Assembly (NCBI GenBank): GCA_947179485.1
Contig: OX359250.1
Coordinates: 4,919,661 to 4,983,660, forward strand
DNA length: 64,000 nt
Source of the DNA: Allacma fusca
Lineage: Eukaryota; Arthropoda; Collembola; Symphypleona; Sminthuridae
Direction: 5' to 3'
Shown: one piece after another, positions 42,201 through 52,800 of the stretch
Numbering within the stretch: position 1 is the stretch's first letter
Layout: each line of letters opens with the position of its first letter
Translations under genes and position numbers: made by a program
Notes under the pieces: generated by a model
Seen by the model: only the letters and a program-made list of their open reading frames with translations
The model's database searches: none
What the model was told of the DNA's origin: nothing

Positions 42201-45200
42201 ACTAGGAATAATAGAGCATATGGTATTGTACTAAAAAAATACCTGTTTCTGATCTGTCTCTGTATCAGTGTTGTTGTGAGTTTTACACAAAAAATGTTGC
42301 TTGGAATATATTTGGAATTCTGTCAAAAAATACGGACTTAAAAAATTCCCAAGATTCGTGGTCACAATATTGCTGATTTGGATCCACTGGGTATCAACTC
42401 GGCTGACCTGGACGATTCCACACCAATGGAGCTCATCTATAAATCTTACTCCTTTGGTAATAAAATCAGTCTGTGCATGAGTGAAAAACAAAACAAACAC
42501 AGTATATCCGATATAAGGGACCGGTCAATTTCGTCCCTTAAAGCATTAGTTTGTTAAATGATTATATAGTTCATATTGTGTATATGGGGCTTCTGGTGGG
42601 ACTGTGAAAGCTCATCTGTCGTAAACTGATCCCTTATACCGGACTTTAACTGTTTTCACGTACAAATTTTGTCGTTGTTCCTTAACTTCCTCTTTTATTG
42701 TTCCCTTGCCAAGTTCATCCGCTGGATAAATATTAACCGTATTCGTTTTTTGGCAGTATTGTATTCACAGCGGAATCGTACTCCAAGAATTTATTTTTAG
42801 TTAATTACCCACTAGATAAACATTCCCCTTCATACTTGTTTGCCACTAAATTTCTAAGTGAGTTTTCTTAGCGTTAACTTTTCTTAGCAGATATTATTAG
42901 CACACTCATTTACTAGATTTACTTATTATTAGTTTATTTACCATTAAATTAGTGGTTACTAGACATTTCTATCGTTCATTAGTTCATTGTTGATGACATT
43001 ACTATACGCGCGACTGAATTGTATTTCCTTGCAATTAGAATAATATTGTCTTTAAAAATTATGATCATTCCATTTCAATTCATTTGGGGTTTTGAATAAA
43101 CTGCAGAGGAACATGATATGGACCGAGTTTTTAAGCTCCCAGCAACTACTTTTATTGGTGGGAAGGAAAAAGCATTGCCATTGAAGGAAATCTTGAAGAG
43201 GTTGGAAGATGCCTACTGCAGATCTATTGGTGTTGAATTCATGTTTATCAATTCCTTGGAGCAGTGTAATTGGATTCGACAGAAAATGGAACCACCTGGA
43301 ATTACCAACATGGACGCGGAAACTAAAAGGCTCATTTTAGGAAGATTGACTCGAGCCTCAGGTCTGGAAGCATTTTTGGCAAAGAAATGGTCCAGTGAAA
43401 AAAGGTAACGGAGAGTCAAAATTTTCTTAAACTGGGGAAACTTTTAAACCTACAAACTGGATTTCGCAGGATCTGGAAGGCGCAATTTATATGCACGTAC
43501 TAAGGATTTCTTTTATCGTATATGATTTCAGATTTGGACTTGAAGGGTGCGAAATTCTTATTCCGGCAATGAAACAATTAATTGATAGATCAACCGAGTA
43601 TGGAGTTGAATCCATCATAATGGGAATGCCACATCGGGGAAGGCTGAATGTTTTAGCAAATGTTTGTCGGAAGCCGTTGGAACAGATTTTCAGTCAGTTC
43701 GCTGCTTTAGAAACTGCAGATGAGGGCTCTGGTGATGTAAAATACCATTTGGGAACCTATATTGAACGCTTAAATAGAATGACTAACAAGAATATACGGC
43801 TGGCGGTCGTCGCTAACCCAAGTCACTTGGGTATTTATTCTGATCTATTTAAAATTGAAGTTGGCATAGTTCTGTTAATGCAAGGAAGGAAACTAATACT
43901 GTCAATCCTCTCGCTTATTTTCAGAGGCTGTCGATCCAGTCGTTCAAGGTAAAACTCGTGCGGAGCAATTCTATCGGGGTGACAATGAAGGCAAGAAAGT
44001 AATGTCTATTCTCCTTCACGGCGATGCTGCCTTCTGCGGTCAGGGTATCGTCTTTGAGACCTTCCATTTGTCCGACTTGCCTGACTATACCACCCATGGC
44101 ACCGTCCACATAGTTGTGAATAACCAAATTGGATTCACAACCGATCCTCGTCATTCTCGTAGCTCTCCTTACTGTACTGACGTTGCCCGAGTGGTCAATG
44201 CTCCTATTTTCCATGTCAATGCCGATGATCCTGAAGCTGTAATCTACGTTTGCAATGTGGCTGCAGAATGGCGGGCTACCTTTCATAAAGATGTTGTTAT
44301 TGATTTGGTAAGACAAGTGTACGAATGTGTATATTTATTCAAATAGTCATTTATTCGTTTTTTAAAATAATTGCGAATTTTTGTAAGTCAAAGGAGTAAT
44401 GTTGAATCCATCGATACACGCATTATTATTGTTTATGAGTTTATTCGATCGGTTAAGCCCTTACAGTTTCAGTCGGGTTTGTTGGCTTGCTGAATGTTGA
44501 TGTATCAAATCGTTTGTCTGTTTGTTTATGTTAGAAGCGCAGAGACATGATGTAGTAGATGTGCAAATATGAGGCATTTGCTTATCAGCGCTAATTTATC
44601 ATTCTTATTTATGCTCTAGGTTTGTTACCGCCGGAACGGTCACAATGAAATCGACGAACCTATGTTTACTCAACCTCTGATGTATCGTAAAATTAAACAG
44701 ACAAAGCCCTGCTTGGATAAATATTCCGCCAAACTCATAACTGAAGGTAACTTACCTATTGATTGACAGTATTGCAAAATCGCGAATTCGATACAGTCTA
44801 AGACGTCAAAGTCAACCCTCTTAACAAGGAAGTTTTGAAGGTTTGGCTCAGCTATGGCTGTTGTAATATATCTTCACTCTCAGAATCGAATGTTTTAGTT
44901 CTACAAACAAATGTACTTGTATACTAGTACCCGGAAAAGCAACCTTTGACTCCCATAAAAGTACACGCTTATAATGAGAGAAATGAATATTAAGTAAGTT
45001 CGGTGGAAATAAACCAGCCAAAATCATTGTTGTTGCAGAATGAGACGTTCAAGGGTTCGGAGAGGCAGGTAAAATTTGAAGTTTTCCGTTAGTCCGAATT
45101 TGTTCCTCAACCCGTCGTCAGATTTTACACTCGTTAAGGTCATTTTGTAGGAAACAAAGTTTTTGAGTGCAGGGATTTAGTCAAATATGGAAGTGCGATA

Positions 45201-47710
45201 AACTTCTCCACAGAATGAGGAAAACGTGGATGCTGCTTTTGATAAATTTGTAATCATTTGCACAGGGAAACAAGATATCTCAAAATTTGTTTCATAATTT
45301 TGCAAACTGACAATTGCTGCACTAACGTATTTACTCTCCTACAGTACGAAACGATGAAAGCCCGAGTGAAATCTGACGAGGAGTGGCGGAATGAATTCGG
45401 AGAAATACCCGCCTCTCCCAAACCCTTAAACTTTTCTTTAAAATCCAACGCCGAAGTGTCCAGGTATGGTTAAAGTACCCACAAGGGCAGTATCGTCACA
45501 TTCTGCATCAACACTTCTGCATCGGCTGGTTTAGTTCCTTTGAACTTACTGATTAAGTAAAGCGGAGTGTGTACAACTGTGCTATCCATTTTAAAGCCAT
45601 AAAACAAGTTTTTGTTCGTATGTGATAATTGCTGTAAAAGTTACAAGGAGCTTTAAAACGTGCATTCCAGCTATATTATACTTAAAATCCCTCATATCTG
45701 TATACATCATGAAATCGCTCCGGTGTTGCTGGATATGTTGCCCTACAGTACTCTTAAGTTGTCCTTTACATGTACATGTCTTACGCATGTACTGTATGGA
45801 AATTCGGACGGTGACGTGATAAGTTAATCTCTCCTTTGTAGCTACCTTTCTTGTATAAACCGGTTATATCGTGAGTTGACAAGGGATAAAAATGTAAACT
45901 TGTAGAATAATTAACTGTACTGTATAAAATTATTTGTTGCAGGAGTTGTTTCTCAGGAAGAAGTGAAGGATGTTAAAGAAAAATACGAACGAATTTGCGA
46001 AGAATCATACCAAAAGGCTGCTCATGCCACTCAAATCAAATACAAGGATTGGTTGGACTCACCGTGGTCAGGTTTCTTTGAAGGAAAAGACCCGTTGAAG
46101 ATGAATCCCACAGGAATTCATGAAGAAACTTTGCGACATATTGGAAAGCGCTTCTCCTCGCCACCACCAAATGCTGCGGAATTCGAAATTCATAAAGGTT
46201 TGGAGAGGATTTTAAAGGCTCGCATGGATATGGTTGAAAATCGCACTGTGGACTGGGCACTTGGGGAAGCTATGGCTTTTGGCTCACTTTTGAAGGAAGG
46301 CATCCATGTTAGGTTGTCTGGTCAAGTTAGTGGTCGTATAATGTAATGGTATTTACTTAATTTAGACTATATATTGATAGGTGGGAAACATATCTTGTGT
46401 TTTGTTTATTACTTAGGATGTAGAGCGGGGCACTTTCTCCCATCGTCATCATGTTCTGCATCATCAAACTGTGGACAAAGCGAAGTACACCCCTCTTTGC
46501 AATTTATATCCTGACCAAGCTCCGTACACTGTGTCCAATTCTAGTTTAAGCGAATTTGGTGTTTTGGGTAAGAAGGAAGCATTTAATTGAGGTTGTCCCT
46601 AGATATTCTGTTGTAACTTGAAACATAATTTTAAAACTATTTCAACAGGTTTTGAGCTGGGATACTCAATGACAAATCCAAACGCATTGGTCTGCTGGGA
46701 AGCCCAATTCGGAGATTTCAATAATACAGCCCAATGTATTATTGATCAATTCATTTCCTCAGGACAGGCTAAATGGGTTCGTCAGTCAGGATTAGTTCTA
46801 CTTTTGCCGCATGGTATGGAAGGCATGGGTCCTGAGCATTCATCTGCTCGTCTCGAGAGGTTCTTGCAGATGAGCAGCGACGACGCGGATGATGTGCATA
46901 CCTCATTTAGCAGTAACTTTGATGTGGAACAACTTCATGACATAAATTGGATTGTAAGGACATTAAGTGTCGTAATATTACAGAACTCTTCGTTTTGACG
47001 CTGACGTATGTCCATGTTTCTGTTACGATTATTTTTCTTTAATTAGGTTGCTAACTGCTCGACTCCTGCAAACTACTACCACATTCTGCGCCGACAAATT
47101 GCGCTGCCTTTCCGAAAACCTTTAATTATTATGACCCCGAAATCTTTGCTTAGACATCCTGAAGCGAGATCCAGCTTTGATGAAATGGTCACAGGAACAA
47201 CTTTCCAGCGAGTCATTGCAGAACCTAATGAAGGCAGGAATTACAGGAAATTGATTTTCTGCTCAGGCAAAGTTTACTATGATTTGAGAAAAGCCAGAGC
47301 TGATCGAGGATTAGAAAATGAAATCGGTATTGCTCGGCTTGAACAAATTAGTCCTTTCCCGTACGATGCAGTGCAAGCTGAGACTAGCAAGTATGTTGCA
47401 ACATTTTAACTAACCGCTCTCAATTTTGTTCTCGCGCTGGATTAATGAAAATTTAAATCAGTTCCTATTTCACAAATGTCGGCTAAGTACAGTTTTCTTT
47501 TATTGTAGGTATCCGTCAGCTCAGATAATGTGGGCGCAGGAGGAACATAAAAACAACGGCGCGTGGACCTACGTTCAACCCCGTTTCAATAATTTATTAC
47601 ACGGAGACATTAAGTACGCTGGACGTGCAACTGCTGCTAGTCCAGCCACAGGATCTAAGCATCAGCACTTAAAAGAGGTTGCTCAGTTGTTGGATGACGC
47701 TTTCGCTTAA
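39277..47710 (+). CDS. OGDH: 2-oxoglutarate dehydrogenase, E1 component (spliced)
   Basis: Thiamine-diphosphate enzyme of the mitochondrial matrix that decarboxylates 2-oxoglutarate in the citric acid cycle. Exons: 39277-39492, 40214-40429, then 41720-41816 or 42354-42456, 43107-43404, 43532-43830, 43925-44307, 44620-44746, 45943-46325, 46417-46567, 46649-46953, 47047-47390, 47509-47710. All borders are GT-AG and phases agree. The product is 1006 or 1008 aa depending on exon 3 (human about 1023). An N-terminal presequence rich in Arg, Lys and Ser precedes [13 protein letters not shown]. Later landmarks are [53 protein letters not shown], the ThDP motif GDAAFCGQG...[36 protein letters not shown] and [17 protein letters not shown]. 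All are typical of the family. AATAAA at 48005 is a likely poly(A) signal. Confidence 0.97.
40785..41295. repeat. foldback (inverted repeat) in OGDH intron 2
   Basis: The left arm (about 40785-41000) and the reverse complement of the right arm (about 41085-41295) share TTAAGAACTCCG, CACAAC, CTCGGGA, ATGAAAC.TTGTGTGA, CATAGGACCTTG and CACAAAAC in the same order. The arms are diverged but clearly related, with a spacer near 90 bases. It lies about 420 bases upstream of alternative exon 3a. Confidence 0.75.
41720..41816 (+). other. OGDH: OGDH alternative exon 3a
   Basis: A 97-nt exon encoding [14 protein letters not shown]... and ending in phase 1. It joins in frame after 40429 and before 43107. 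Its start resembles the human alternative exon that begins RGHHIAKLDPLGI, and it lacks the acidic DADLD-type stretch. The acceptor (CGTAAAAAG/AGT) has almost no polypyrimidine tract, so it looks weak. Confidence 0.8.
42354..42456 (+). other. OGDH: OGDH alternative exon 3b
   Basis: A 103-nt exon encoding [20 protein letters not shown]..., also phase 0 to 1, so it replaces exon 3a without changing frame. The sequence SADLDDSTP matches the place of the human DADLDSSVP motif, which has been linked to Ca2+ sensitivity of the enzyme. Including both exons would break the frame (97+103 = 200 nt), so they should be mutually exclusive. Confidence 0.85.
45345..45463 (+). other. exon-like open segment inside OGDH intron 7
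   Basis: A 119-nt segment with a good acceptor (TTACTCTCCTACAG) and donor (TCCAG/GTATGG). One frame is open throughout and encodes [20 protein letters not shown] plus further residues. It is not part of known OGDH proteins, and spliced after exon 7 (phase 1) it would be read in another frame and meet a TGA after about ten codons. It may be a poison exon, an exon of a nested gene, or chance. Confidence 0.35.
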
Positions 47711-48484
47711 GCAGGTGAACTGGTACTTACAAAAGTTCAGCCTGACATTTCAGAAATCACTTACTCAATGCTTTCACTGTCGAACTTAAACGCCATTTTA
47801 AATGCTGCAGAATTTTCCGATTTGGTTTATTATTGTAGTGCACTTTTATGTCCTACGGGAATTATAAGACCATATGTAGTAGTTGAAATTCAGTCATTGC
47901 TGTTGGTGAAACTTGGTTATAATAATGCAAGGATAAACAATGTTATTTCTAGAAAATTAGTTTTAAAATAATTGTCCAAGTTTCCATTAGTTCTGGTAGT
48001 ACTAAATAAAATGAAAAAAGTGTATATCTAAGTTATAATTACAACTATAAGTTAGCATCAGATTTAGTTATAAAAGTAGTATACATATATGTACGAACGT
48101 CAGTTAATAAAACATCCCACGCACCGTGAAGTCAACAAAGCGCAAATAATTTAACGTATTTTATTTACTGCTGATTCAGTTTCCAGCATTCATTTTACTA
48201 AGACATACTCTACGTTAGATGTTTTCATAGTTATACATAAGTAAGCCATAACATGTACTTCCACGCCGTTGACGTTACTAGACTGAAAATTTTGAAACTA
48301 ATTCATTTTCAACTAAAACTGAAACCATTTGCTTTTTCAAGGCTACCATCTTCCAGGATTTGGTTTTATACTGATTATTTATATATAACTTGACGTTGTA
48401 GATACAGCCATTGTTTTACTATTTTCCTTTTAAAATTCAATTATTATCTTCAACAATGGATTTACTCTTTCTTAAATTCTCTCT
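47711..48484. other. facing 3' flanks of OGDH and VDAC
   Basis: The two stop codons are 774 bases apart and face each other. AATAAA occurs at 48005 and again at about 48105 on the plus strand for OGDH. The transcripts may abut or overlap at their 3' ends. A 67-codon frame at 47768-47971 lies in the OGDH 3' untranslated region and is not considered a gene. Confidence 0.7.
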
Positions 48485-49835
48485 TCAAGGTTCTAATTCA
48501 AGGGCTAATCCAACTTGGTGTCCGCCTGCTTTGAAGTTCTTGCCGTCAATGAATGTTGACAAGGTCAAAGTGATACCTGAAACATAAACAGGTAAAAACA
48601 TTATGAACGCGAAATCAAATTCCTGGTAAAGCGATGAAGTTTTACGTGACTACAATCTTAGTATAGATTTAGAATCCAGTATTTGATATACAAGCACAGC
48701 ATTTATTGCTGCTTCGTTAAGCCATGTTATTTAAAGCATTTTCTCACCATCACGAATCTTTTGTTCGAATCCAAAGCCAAGTTGACTCTGGTTGTTGACC
48801 TTGGCTCGAATAGATGTGCAGGGATCCAAAAGGTACCTGGCCCCGATGCCAAATTTAGTCGAATCCTCAGCACCTGATGTCCAAGCTAGCTGAACGCCGG
48901 ATTCCAAGCGGTTCGATACTCGTTGATACAGAGAGGCGCTGAATACCTCCCCATTTTCACTAGAATTCAATATTTACGCTGTTCCATCATCTATGTACAT
49001 ACGCTTGCACGATGTCGTATACGAACCTCAATTAGTATAATTTAAATGACTCCAGTTTGCAGTAACTTACATGCTGGTGTGCAGTTGGAAATCGCCAGAG
49101 CAGTACCCAACAGCGAAGTTGTTCTTGTTTACCTTGCCTTCATTAGTGTCATATGCAATTTGGTAACCACCAAGCCATCCCTGGTAGCCCAATACTAGTG
49201 AACCGTTTACATTGACTGGACTGTCGTCGCCACCATCAACAGCAGCATCCACTGTTGCATTAGTGATCTTGTAAGTTCCCTTTAATTTACCAGTCTTGCG
49301 GCTAAAGTTAAATCAATCGTAAAGTCTCAATCCCCTAAACCCCCTTCCTCCGCACTCCGATTAAGGGCAACCTTATGAATTAGCATACAAACTAAATTGA
49401 AAAAGCCGGTAATTTCTCCTACCCTGAGTCTGGAGCGAAGGAAGTTTCAAGCGCAAGTTTTAAACCAGGGGAAATTTTATCAAGACAAGCTACTTCTGTG
49501 GTCAGGATGTTGTCCGTCGTCCATTTTTCAGTAAAAGTCAACCCTGTAATAAAGTAATAACCCTTTAATCTCCGACTCCTTACAGGCCGATCCTCTTGAG
49601 ACATGACAACTCCACCGCCACTTCATTGTTACTAACCATAGTCAGAGACTTTATATTTGGTATCCAATCCAGCAAAAACTTTGCCATCATCAAACTTGTG
49701 ATTTCCTCCAGCATTGATTTCCAATCCATTGGATGTAGTTGATTTACAATCTATCTTGAACAATCCAAAGTTGTACCCTTTCGTGAAAACATCACGGCAA
49801 GCTTTTCCTAAATCTCCGTACGTTGGTGGGGCCAT
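48485..49835 (-). CDS. VDAC: voltage-dependent anion channel (mitochondrial porin)
   Basis: Beta-barrel channel of the mitochondrial outer membrane for ATP, ADP and other metabolites. Minus-strand exons: 49835-49637, 49543-49423, 49301-49071, 48959-48748, 48576-48485. They join in frame to 284 aa, the usual VDAC size. The N-terminal helix MAPPTYGDLGKACRDVF is followed by GYNFGLFKID, KYKVSDYGLTFTEKW (keeping the membrane-facing Glu equivalent to human E73), LVLGYQGWLGGYQ, NNFAVGYCSGDFQLHT, LAWTSG, LDP.TSIRAKVNN and the C-terminal GGHQVGLALELEP. The porin 3 signature region is therefore complete. An acceptor (TTTTAG) immediately 5' of the ATG indicates a separate 5' untranslated exon, perhaps near 50.7-50.9 kb. 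Confidence 0.96.
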
Positions 49836-52800
49836 CACTCTAAAATCAAGTCAGTCAATCATAAAACACTACCCACGCAATCCTACGAACAGCCAATTCA
49901 CACTAAATTACAGAAAATTTGAGAGCCCCAATCCTTCCTACATAAATATCCACCACTTCCCTACAAAATCACACCCGTCACTGTGTCACACTTATTCAAG
50001 TACATATAAAAATATATGAAAAGTGGTTTTTCTATCGGCCCAATTTGAACAGCTTAATTATTAACCTATTCAATAATAGGATCCTCCATTCAAACTACTC
50101 CACCTAACCAATATACAAATTTTAATTCCTCCACAAATTTTGCCACACATTTACTTCAAAAAAACTGTCAGGGAAGAGGGAAGGATTAGATTATCATTAC
50201 TACACTTTCGAATCCTCCTTGAACTGCCAGTACAAGGGTTTTCGAAGACAATTATTTTTCCAACGTGACTTTGAATTTAGTAGTTCCAAACCCGAATAAT
50301 TATTAATACTCATGTCTAGCCAACCTTGAGAATCATTTATAACTACAGTTACGAAGTCTGATCGGCACCACGACACGAGGCAAGTAGGGATTCGAACTGA
50401 TTGCGTAAGACGTCCTAACCTAAAGCACGTATGTAATTATAGTCACAGAGGTTAAAATGCCGATCCTCTCTCTCTACTCCACCAAAACTAATTCATTATT
50501 ACAATAATTACAGGAATGCAGGGAGAAATTGAAAGAATAACTCCAAAAATTCCTCCAACATTCCTCCTCTCATAAAATACCTCAAATATTTACCCCGTAA
50601 ATGGAACTGTCCCTGAGAGGTGAGGATATACTTAAAATGAGTGAAGATCCGGAAATTTCTACAACACTGGCAACTCTCGGCGTAGCATGAACTAAAAAAT
50701 ATTATTAGTTCAAACTCACTCAACTCGTATGGTGTGGGAATGGTGGAGAATTCGGGTGTGTCTTTTTTTTAAGGGCAGGCTTATTTAAAAAGAATATTTA
50801 AAAAAGGAAGGGAACTTACCAAAAATCTCTTGGACTTAACTAGCACGACGGTATACAGTCAAGATGGTGGGGTCTGAGGAATTTAACAGATTAACGGAAT
50901 ACGGCCGGTGGAAAATCTAAACTGGAAGTGAGAGAGGAATAATGTAAGTAATACAATGGCTGAATGTGGTGGCTCCTCTCATCTACAGAATAGTTACTAC
51001 TAGTGTGTCCTATGTACATCAATGAGAAATAGCAATGAGGTACGGGCTAGTGCTGTGCTGACGACAGCAATTCCTAACTCTGCAGCCGCAGTACCGAATC
51101 CTTCGAAATCAGACGCAGAAATAACTCGAGCCTATTGATCAGGCCAGGGATGCGTCCCTCAATTCGCCTATCTTCAAGCCTTCGAAGGCAAAAATATTAG
51201 TGCTTAGCATCCTTCCCCCTAGTCTTTAATCCCATCAAAAAAATGATTCCACTTAAGTCAGCTGATCAGATTCAAATTATTTCTTTAGTTGAAGAACAGT
51301 TATTTTTCACATTTAAATTGGTTTCAGTGGAATCCATTATTTATTATAAATACTAATATCATTTCACTCAGTGGAATTATCACTATGGAATTTCTTGACT
51401 TTTATCTTTGTACTTACTTTAAAACTTACCTGGAAAAGCAAAAGTTTTTTTTTAAACCTACCCCTGACTGGTGGGTCAATGTTAGATGGGGACCATTGTC
51501 ATCTATGGGTTTTTTGACAGTCCAGGCCAATAAAAATCCCAGGAATCCTGACTTAATTTAAGGATCAATTCTTTGTGGATTTATGAAAAGTCTGTTTCTC
51601 CATTTTTTCGGATTTTGCAACTCCTACGACCTCTATTGATCCAATTTAGCTGGAAGTCATTTCTTGGGTGATTTGAACGAGGATGAGGTGGGACTACGGT
51701 TAAATATGGCCGTAGCGATTCGAGTCGGTTTTAAATGGTTTGTGGATGTCAGGTCAGGGTCATTATACAAAATTTCGAGTGGATTGAATTTTAGAGATAC
51801 TTGTGAAACGTCCCCCGAGCCACGGAAAGGCAGTGTTGATTTGTTCTAAAAGGTATGAAAATAAGCTTTTGGACTTCATTGACGGCTAGCCTTCAGGGGC
51901 TGCGCATCTCTGGCATCGGGCTGCATTGCCCTATCACTATTGTCGCATTCAGAGGCCATTCTTCCACTCGTATCACGGTATACTGTATGAATTAAGAATG
52001 GTAGCTATAGAGTTACTGATACGCCTATAAAAAGTGGAATCAAGTGTGTATTTAGCCGCTTGGGGCGCTACGTCAGTACGGTGCAAAATTTTTTGATTTG
52101 AGGATGCAATCAATACGAATTTTTTATATTTATTTTCTGAATTTTTACGAAGATGTTTTATTGTTTTTCGGAGCATTTTAGTATTTTCAACTTTTTGAAA
52201 CAGCCGTGCTGCGGAAAAATGTGTATATTATGCCGCACTCTAACACTGATGATTAGTAAAGAACTTCCGAACCCTTGGACCTATCTCGAAGCTCAAGGGC
52301 TCAAAATCAATCTGACGCTAAGATACATTCCTCTAAATATTTTTAATCCTCTCAACCCCACGGTTTATGCAAAAATTGACATTTTCAACAACTTTTTTGA
52401 AATTGTTGCTAGACAGAACTTCCTAAGCAACTATATGCTTTTACCCGACTCTCCAAAACAGATATTTTTTAATTTATTTCGGACCCTTGACCGGACGTCA
52501 ATTATCAAAGACTTTCTGTCATTTTCAAACAAAAATATATTTACATAAATATCTTATATATATTTATATGTATATCTTATATGCCTTAAGTCCCCATGTA
52601 CCGTGAGATATTTCAAATTTTCAACAATTTCGTCAGTTTGGTAACTACACAGCTACCATTTACATTGGATTGTATCTACAGAAGGGTCTTCCCCCGAAAC
52701 ATTTTGATAAAAAATGACACAGTGTTGTATTTTTGTGTTATTTCAAATTCATTTGTCAATTTGGGTGGGTGACACTTAAATGAAGGGCCCTTAAATCAGA

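Noticed and set aside
50385-50420. tRNA gene on the minus strand
   Set aside because: Only a B-box-like AGTTCGAATCCC is visible. No convincing acceptor stem, A box or anticodon arm could be drawn; at most a SINE remnant.
52153-52548. 131-codon plus-strand open frame
   Set aside because: It overlaps a dispersed repeat (copy of 10205-10700, opposite strand), lacks recognisable similarity and has no splice or poly(A) context.
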